From an uncultured Mycoplasmataceae bacterium (GTDB lineage: Bacteria; Bacillota_I; Bacilli_A; Mycoplasmatales; Mycoplasmoidaceae), in NCBI GenBank assembly GCA_947176635.1, contig CAMWRJ010000031.1, positions 1 through 6,122 on the forward strand: DNA of 6,122 nucleotides, read 5' to 3'. Each line of letters opens with the position of its first letter. The stretch's first letter is position 1. The notes beneath the pieces are model-generated. The model was not told the DNA's origin, did no database searches, and saw only the letters and a program-made list of their open reading frames with translations. A program made the position numbers and the translations under genes. Shown here piece after piece: positions 1 through 6,122 of this stretch.

Positions 1-56
1 CGAGCCTTATCTTCGTGAGATTCAGATTTGTATATTAGACAGATCTAATTAATATA
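1..56. other. Unassigned left-edge segment, possibly the end of an upstream gene
   Basis: These bases precede the simple-sequence tract and are slightly richer in G and C than what follows. Two plus-strand frames are open from the window edge. One ends at TAA 46-48 and would read RALSSWDSDLYIRQI, with a UGA-encoded Trp. The other ends at TAA 50-52 and would read EPYLREIQICILDRSN. Either could be the last codons of an upstream gene, for instance the ATPase partner of the permease, but 15 or 16 residues carry no recognisable motif. The segment may equally be plain intergenic DNA. No tRNA-like cloverleaf is evident. Confidence 0.2.
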
Positions 57-98
<42 letters not shown>

Positions 99-112
99 GG
101 TTAATTTTTAGT

Positions 113-117
113 GAGGT
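113..117 (+). promoter_or_regulatory. Ribosome binding site of the permease gene
   Basis: GAGGT sits four bases before the ATG at 122. It is complementary to the anti-Shine-Dalgarno end of 16S rRNA and supports this ATG as the true start. The next downstream in-frame ATG falls inside the first membrane segment and has no comparable site. Confidence 0.8.
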
Positions 118-121
118 AAAA

Positions 122-3100
122 ATGAATAATCTTAATAAAAACATTTTAAGATATGCATTAAAAAATAAATTTTCCCTAGCAGGATTGTTTATTTTATTTT
201 CAATTTGTATGTCTTCATTATTAACATTAGGATTATTATCTAATAATTTTTCTAGAACATATGATAGTGTTGTGCAAAATGGTAATAGACATAATATAGT
301 AATGAATGAACTATATTTATCTAGTACTGATGGAGATAAAAATAAAAAAGAATTATTAGATTTATTACAATCACCAGAAGCAAAAGAAGAAAACATTAAT
401 GCACGTAGATTCGAAGGATTAACAGTTCAATCAAGTCCAGAAGCTCAATCAAAAATTATAAGATATGAACCAAATTATCCATCTCAATATAATACAAATG
501 GAATTAAATATATTCCATCATTAACAGAAAATACTTTACCAACTGATAATTTACAAGTGTTTATTCAAAGCGGTTTACCATACTTAGAAGCAGAATATTT
601 AAATAAAATTCAAAGATTTTATCACTTACCTAATTCAATTGATTTTACTGGAATTTTAAATTTTGTTCAATCTACTTTTTCAGAAAATTTAACTGGTAAA
701 GTTAGTGAATTATCTTTAGAAAATGCAAAAATATTAAAAGCACGTCAAGCAATTATTTATTTTTTAGCAAAAGGTGAAAATACTACTAAAGAATACACAA
801 ATTTATTAAATACTATAATTAATTCAAATGATAATACAGATGTTTCAACAATTGATCCAAAAGAAGTTCAATCAACTAAAAAATATTTCTCTCAATTTTT
901 TAATCCAACAGATTCAAATTACAATTTTCCTATTGTTTCAGGTTCTAGTATTAGTTTTCAAGGAACAAAACAAATTTCAATAACACCAGAACCTGTTATT
1001 AGGTTTGAAGATTATACATCAAGAATTTGTATTATACCTCCAGCGATATTAACTCATCAAAATAAAAAAGTATATAGTTATGATGAGTTCAAAAAAAATT
1101 GTAACAATTTAAATGATCAAAATCCAGATTCAATTTATACTAAAAATACTATTAGTTTAAAAGAATTTGATGAATATTTTAATAGTATTCCTGATTCATA
1201 TAAAGTTAAAGTAGATAGTATTGATTATTTAATTGTAGGTGGTGGTATTACACCTGATTTCTTTTATCCAATTGTTTCGTTTGAAAATACAGTAGTTGAT
1301 TTTCAACATGAATTAACAATTTATACAAACAATAATGGTTTTAAAAGAACACAACATTCTTTTCAATCTGCACCACTAGAATCATTAATATTAATTAAAT
1401 ATTCAGGAAATATTGCAATCAATAAAGTTATTAATGATTTGAATGTTTTAGCAGAAAAATATTTAGCTTTTCCCGCCGGTACTAAAAATACATATGCTGC
1501 TAATGATGAATCAAATACATTCTCACCAACTGCAGCAAGAATTCAATTTATTGAACAATTAGTTACAATTGTTGATGCAATTACTATATTATTATCAATT
1601 TTTTTAACAGTTATTACTTTGTTTATTGTTGTTATTATCTTAAATAAATTCATTTCAGAAAATAAAAAAACATTATATATTTTAGTTGCTCAAGGTATTT
1701 CTAAATTTAAAGCTATTTTACCTATAATTTTATTACCACTATTCCCTTGTTTATTAGCTTCTATTTTTAGTTATTTATTAGCTGATTTGACTCAAGAAAA
1801 TGTATTTAATTTATTTTCTTCATATTGACCATTAGAAACTTTTACAAGTGAATTTAATGTATTTATAATTATTGGTGTATTCTTAGCATTTTATATTGTT
1901 ACATCAATTGTTTCATTTATTATAGGCATTAATAATTTAAAATCTTCAGTATCTTCTGGTATTAATGTATCACCTGCAAAATTAGGACCTTTAGCAATTG
2001 CAGTTAAAAAACCATTTGCTAAATTTGGTGTAGTAACTAAATTTAGAGTTTCTTTAGCATTTGGCTCATTTACTAAATTAATGTTTTTAGCAATTACTTT
2101 ATTGTTATCTATATTTACAATTTCATTCTTTACATCGACTATATCGACGTTTTCGGATTCATTATCAAAAGTAATTGATACTAATAGATCAACGATGCAA
2201 ATGAACTTAGTTACACCAACAAGAAATGGTGGACAATATTTTGCAACAACTTTTGATGATGCAGGAAAATTAATAGTTAATCCAAATGACAAAAATAATG
2301 TACTAAATCCTCCATCTTTCGCTAACTCAACAAAAGGATATGGTAAATATTATTCTAATCCAGCAGGAAGTAACATTCCTTTATTTAAAGAATGATCTAG
2401 TTTATTATTAATTTCTCCTAATGATGCGACTAAACAAAATTCTGAATTAAGATATATGGCCAATGTTACTAATTGAGAGTTCTTAATGAATATTAAAGTT
2501 CTTGGTACAACAAATCCATGAACTGATATTGCCTCACCATTATTGCCTTCAAATCAAAGAAATGCATCTGCTCAATTTATGAGTGATTTATATTCAAAAT
2601 TATTATCAGATAACAGAATTATTAAAACAAGTCCAGATGGTATTTCTAAAAAAGCATTATCTAATAATTACATGCAAAGCTTAACAGAATTTTATTTAGT
2701 AAATTCTGATTATGATAAAGATTATGTAAAAATTGATAATAATGTATATCCAATTATTAGGTTAGAAAAAAATGAAAATTTATCTAATTTGGATAACGAA
2801 CAAATAAAAAATCAAATTTTATTAACATATGGTGATGTATTTGATACAAATATTGAAATTCAAGATTTATTATTTAACAATACTAATCCAAACATTTTAA
2901 AAATTGTTTTAAAAACGCCTCAAAATGTTTTAATTTCAAGACATTTATTTGAAGAATTCTTTAAATCAAAAAAACCAACTATTACAGTATATGATCAAAT
3001 ATTAAATGAATACAGAAATGAATTCTCTAATGATAGTGGCAAACTATTTGGTTTAACAACACTAACATTAACACCTGCATTCTTAAATTATGCTATCTAC

Positions 3101-4582
3101 ATATTAACAACACCTGATTATCAAAGTTATATTTATAAAAACTCTTATAATTTAACAGTTCTTAATAAAAATGATGAACCTTACACTTATGTAGATGCAT
3201 CATTTATTAATCCAGATAATGGTGAATTGTTTGATAAATTTGATTCTAAATATCAATACAAAAACAATATTAATATTATTGGTATTCAAGAAAATTCAAA
3301 ATTCATTAATTTAGTTAATGAAAGTAATGAATCTATTAATCATAAGTTATTTAATATTAATAAAACATATATTAATGGTAGAGAAGATTTATTCCCATTA
3401 ATTCCAAACTTATATGCTAAAGAATTATATAATTTAAAAATAGGAGATAAAATTAAAATCTTTGCAACCAATAATGTTGATAGATACAATCCTGTTTTAA
3501 TTACAAAACCAAATGATAATAATCAAAATAGTGTTAATTATCATAATGAATATCTTGATGCATATACAAGAACATATGAAATTGTAGATTTTGCAAATTC
3601 TACAAAAGATTCAGAATTCTATACATCAATATCTGCTGCACAAAAAACTATCGGTTTAGCTTATAATGAAAACAATAAATTAGAATTGTCAAAAAATATT
3701 GATGATAATATTATTTCTGAAATTTATCCAAGTTTTGATGTAAATAAAAATTATACGTTAGTCAATGAATTTAATAGATTTGGTGGGTTCAATGGAGTGT
3801 TCTCATCAGATGATCTAATTGGTTTAACAAATGAATTAGCATTATATTCACCAAGCGGATTATATCCTGGTACTTCTGAATTATCAAATAATGTAGCAGT
3901 AATGAAAAATTTAATTTTTAATAATTTAGTTGGTGCTGAAGCAAATAATGATAATTGAGAAATTTTAGCTAATGCTTTATATTTAACTAACAAAGAAACA
4001 CAAGAATTCAAAACTTATAATACACAAATGAAATCAAAAACAGTTGATGAAAAAAATCTTTATGTAGAACAAATCATTAATAAATTAAGTAGTATTTATA
4101 GAAAAACTACATTCTTCTCAATAATAGATACTCCTTCATCTGTTCAAGCTAGTGTTTCTACATTCACTAATTTAACTAAATTAATTAACAGTGTAGAAAT
4201 GATTATTATATTCTTAATTTTATTCTTATCATGTATTGTATTAATCGTTACATCTTGAATCATTATAAAAGATTTAACACAATTAATTGTTTTATTAAAA
4301 GTACAAGGTGTTTCTGATTGAAATAATACTTTAAATATCTTGTCAATATTCTTCCCAACATTAATAATTGCAGGAATATTAACATTACCTATCTTATATG
4401 GTTCATTAATATTATTTAAAAATACAATCTTTGTAGCTATGGGATTAGTAGTAACACCATCAATTAGTTGATTAGGTTTCTTCTTAGCATTTATGGGTGC
4501 TGCTATGTTATTAACTTTAATCTTAATAATTGCTAAATTCTATGTTAAAAAAATAAATTTAGTTGAATCATTAAAATGATAA
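122..4582 (+). CDS. FtsX/MacB-family ABC transporter permease, 1486 aa
   Basis: This is a large membrane subunit of an ABC exporter or lipoprotein-release type system in the cell membrane; its substrate is unknown. The frame is continuous from ATG 122 to TAA 4580-4582 if TGA is Trp (residues 569, 758, 785, 800, 1279, 1379, 1400, 1450, 1486). A short N-terminus precedes TM1 (about 18-39), then extracellular domain 1 (about 42-483). FtsX core 1 follows: TM2 485-507, a cytoplasmic loop with LVAQGISK, TM3 531-553 and TM4 580-602. TM5 (652-675) leads to extracellular domain 2 (about 676-1357) and FtsX core 2: TM6 1358-1379, a loop with LKVQGVSD, TM7 about 1408-1432 and TM8 about 1450-1472. The two loops share a QG(I/V)S core typical of FtsX permeases. 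Domain 1 carries YLIVGGGITPDFFYPI, a motif I recall from mycoplasma permeases; domain 2 carries NLKIGDKIKIF, like MacB-type ectodomains. Length and layout resemble the large mycoplasma permeases such as M. genitalium MG468. No ATPase is encoded in the window. Family is confident, substrate is not. Confidence 0.93.
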
Positions 4583-4586
4583 AAAT

Positions 4587-4617
4587 AAAACCAATTCGCG
4601 AAGAATTGGTTTTTTTT
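4587..4617. terminator. Hairpin terminator between convergent genes, usable in both directions
   Basis: A perfect 11-bp inverted repeat has AAAACCAATTC (4587-4597) as its left arm and GAATTGGTTTT (4603-4613) as its right arm, around the 5-base loop GCGAA. On the plus strand it is followed by a run of eight T (4610-4617), starting four bases after the permease stop codon. Read on the minus strand, the same stem is followed by a T-rich TTTTATTTTTAT tract, 19 bases after the stop of the LRR gene. It therefore fits an intrinsic terminator for both genes. Confidence 0.9.
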
Positions 4618-4632
4618 GTTTGTTTGAATAAA

Positions 4633-6122
4633 TTAATCATTTCTATATGGTTTACTTAAGTTAATTATTTGTCCTGAAAAACCTGATGTTCTAACTAAAT
4701 TTTCTATATTATTACTTGAAACAATAACTACTAAATTAGAATTAGTTCTAATAAATACATTAGTTTCTATTGTTGTTACAGAATCAGGAATTTTAATTTC
4801 TTGTAATTTTGTACAATTATCAAATGCTTCTTTTTTAATTATTTTCAAGTTATTAGGAAGCTTAATATCTACTAATTCAATACAATTATAAAAACATTCT
4901 ATTCCTATTTCTGTTATACCATCTGGAATTATTATATTTTTGATTTTAGTATTACTAAATGTTCTTCAACCGAATTTTCCTTTTAAATTTTTTGGAATAT
5001 TGATTTGAGATAGTTCTATTGCTTCACAAAACAATAAATCACCATCCATTCTAGTGACAGATTCCGGAATTTTTAAACTTTTTATTTTTTTAGCTTGATA
5101 AAAAGTTCTAGAGCCCATATCTACTAAATTATTTGGTAAAATTACTGATTCTATAATAGAATTTTGAAACATTCCAGAACCATTTGTTTCAGGCAATGCA
5201 GTTATCTTTGTGAACGACATATCCATTGTTTTCATAACTTTATTTCCATAAAAAATCGCATTAGGTGAAAGAGATGTTGTAATTTCAGGAAGAACAATAT
5301 TTTCTTGTTGTGCACCTAAACTAGATAATCCTGTAATTTGTGTTCCACTTCATGTGAATCAACTAGTTGGTGAAGGTTCAGGTGGAGCATATAAATTTAT
5401 ATTTTTTAATAAAATATTGTTTTCTATTACCTGAATATTTGAATTACTTATTGAAGCAAATTTTAATAGTCCAATATTGTTTTTTAATGGAATATTTATT
5501 GTCTTATTTGCAAATGTTGGAGTAGAAACAAATTCGGATAATTTATGATTATCAGTTGTATTAATTTCTTTTATTAAATCAAATATTTGGTTTGATAAAT
5601 AATTATCAATATTGTTTTCTATAACTTTTTCTTCATTAATTAAATCAATAATTTGTGTTCTTAAATTAATTAAATCATCTAAATTTACATAAATTAATTC
5701 ACAGAAATTTAAATTCTTAACTATTAATTTATTATCTTCAAATTCAACATTATTAGTTGATGTTTTCTCATATTTTAAATAATTTGTAGATAATGTAATT
5801 TCAAGTTGATTATTTATGAATTGAACATTATCAATATATGAAATATCAATATTTTGATTTCCTGTTGAATCTGTTAATTGTAAACTGTTAGCAATGACTT
5901 GTTTAATATTGTTTGTAGTTGAACTAACATTATTTGCAAATTCATTTTCAGTAAATTTATTAGTTTCTAAAGCAATATAATTATTAATTGCAGTATATAA
6001 TTCATCTAAATTTGTCAATTCATATGCTTGATAAAAATCAAAATTTTCTAATTTAATATAATCATCTACAATTAATAAATTTTCTTGATCACAAGTGAAT
6101 TTACACATTGAATTTGGCATAA
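4633..6122 (-). CDS. Leucine-rich-repeat (BspA/LRR_5-like) protein, 5'-partial
   Basis: Likely a surface protein with a C-terminal LRR domain; partner and role are unknown. The frame runs from the right edge to TAA at 4633-4635 with TGA as Trp (4966-4968, 5350-5352, 5359-5361) and gives 495 visible residues, numbered from the ATG at 6118-6120. Residues 1-243 are Asn/Ile-rich and contain two full copies and one partial copy of a diverged module. A Pro-rich linker (APPEPSPTS, 245-253) leads to the LRR domain. Six LRR units have their I/L-P positions at 329, 352, 376, 399, 422 and 445, with motifs such as IKIPDSVTTI and AFDNCTKL. A short non-repeat tail follows. The ATG at 6118 is probably internal: there is no signal peptide or lipobox after it, and the sequence there already matches the end of a repeat module. 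Family assignment of the LRR is firm; surface location is inferred from the family, as the export signal is not visible. Confidence 0.88.
4756..5172 (-). repeat. LRR_5-type leucine-rich repeat block, six ~23-residue units
   Basis: Within the minus-strand gene (residues 317-455) the hydrophobic-Pro pair recurs at intervals of 23, 24, 23, 23 and 23 residues. The units follow a pattern like F-x-x-C/A-x-x-L-x-x-I-x-I-P-x-x-(V/L)-x-x-(I/M). Two looser LP positions (278 and 310) before the block may be degenerate units. The DNA of the units is well diverged, so recent recombination between them is not apparent. Confidence 0.85.
5392..6122 (-). repeat. Diverged tandem module, two full copies and one partial copy, before the LRR domain
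   Basis: Copy 1 is represented only by its tail (DDYIKLENFDF, residues 19-29). Copy 2 covers about residues 30-139 and ends EDNKLIVKNLNF. Copy 3 covers about 140-243 and ends ENNILLKNINL. Each of the first two tails is followed by a matching start of the next unit (NLDEL at 37-41, NLDDL at 146-150). Within units, QLEITL and INIPL-type strands align at similar distances from the tail. Identity is low, so the duplication is old. I do not recognise the module as a named domain. Confidence 0.55.

Noticed and set aside
1..52. Possible tRNA or other structured RNA at the left edge
   Set aside because: No acceptor/T-arm pattern or strong hairpin is visible in the short stretch present.
1091..1098. 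Run of eight A inside the permease as a phase-variable frameshift site
   Set aside because: Runs of this size are expected by chance in so AT-rich a gene, and the frame is intact across it.
1891..2292. Minus-strand open frame of 133 codons
   Set aside because: It is antisense to membrane segments TM4-TM5 and the following region of the permease, has no recognisable motif and no credible start signal.
3751..4011. Minus-strand open frame of 86 codons
   Set aside because: It is a shadow of the second extracellular domain, with no motif and no ribosome binding site that I could see.
1826..4579. The permease as a pseudogene or several separate genes broken by TGA stops
   Set aside because: All interrupting codons are TGA in one constant frame with no TAA or TAG until 4580, and they encode plausible Trp positions in an intact FtsX layout.
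4633..6122. LRR repeats as a CRISPR-like or recent DNA repeat array
   Set aside because: The periodicity is at protein level only. The DNA units are diverged and there are no identical repeats with spacers.

Overview
The window looks like a chromosomal segment of a mollicute (Mycoplasma, Ureaplasma or Spiroplasma type). It is very AT-rich, roughly one quarter G+C by eye. Both long reading frames stay open only if TGA is read as tryptophan (genetic code 4). Nine in-frame TGA codons lie in the plus-strand gene and three in the minus-strand gene. Neither frame uses TGG, so every Trp is UGA. The sequence alone does not settle the genus.

Layout: positions 1-121 are a short non-coding leader with a striking simple-sequence tract, (TTTA)4 followed by (TA)12, a TATGAT -10-like box at its edge and a GAGGT ribosome binding site. 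Positions 122-4582 (+) are one intact gene for a 1486-residue FtsX/MacB-type ABC transporter permease with two very large extracellular domains. Positions 4583-4632 hold a strong hairpin terminator that can serve both strands. Positions 4633-6122 (-) are the 3' part of a convergent gene for a leucine-rich-repeat (BspA/LRR_5 type) protein, which is probably cell-surface. Its 5' end lies outside the window.

The permease has the duplicated FtsX architecture (1+3 and 1+3 membrane segments) and would need a separate ATPase. None is encoded here. If one is linked, it lies upstream of position 1, since the gene downstream is convergent and unrelated. The LRR protein carries two complete copies and one partial copy of a diverged ~105-110-residue module before a Pro-rich linker and the LRR domain. 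This repeat register is the best evidence that the gene continues past the right edge.

The points most worth a second look are the (TA)12 tract, which could give length-dependent (phase-variable) promoter activity for the permease, and the undescribed pre-LRR repeat module. A cluster of CpG-containing rare codons just after the fifth membrane segment is also notable. I see no convincing sign of a wholly new multi-gene system, CRISPR array, insertion sequence or RNA gene.
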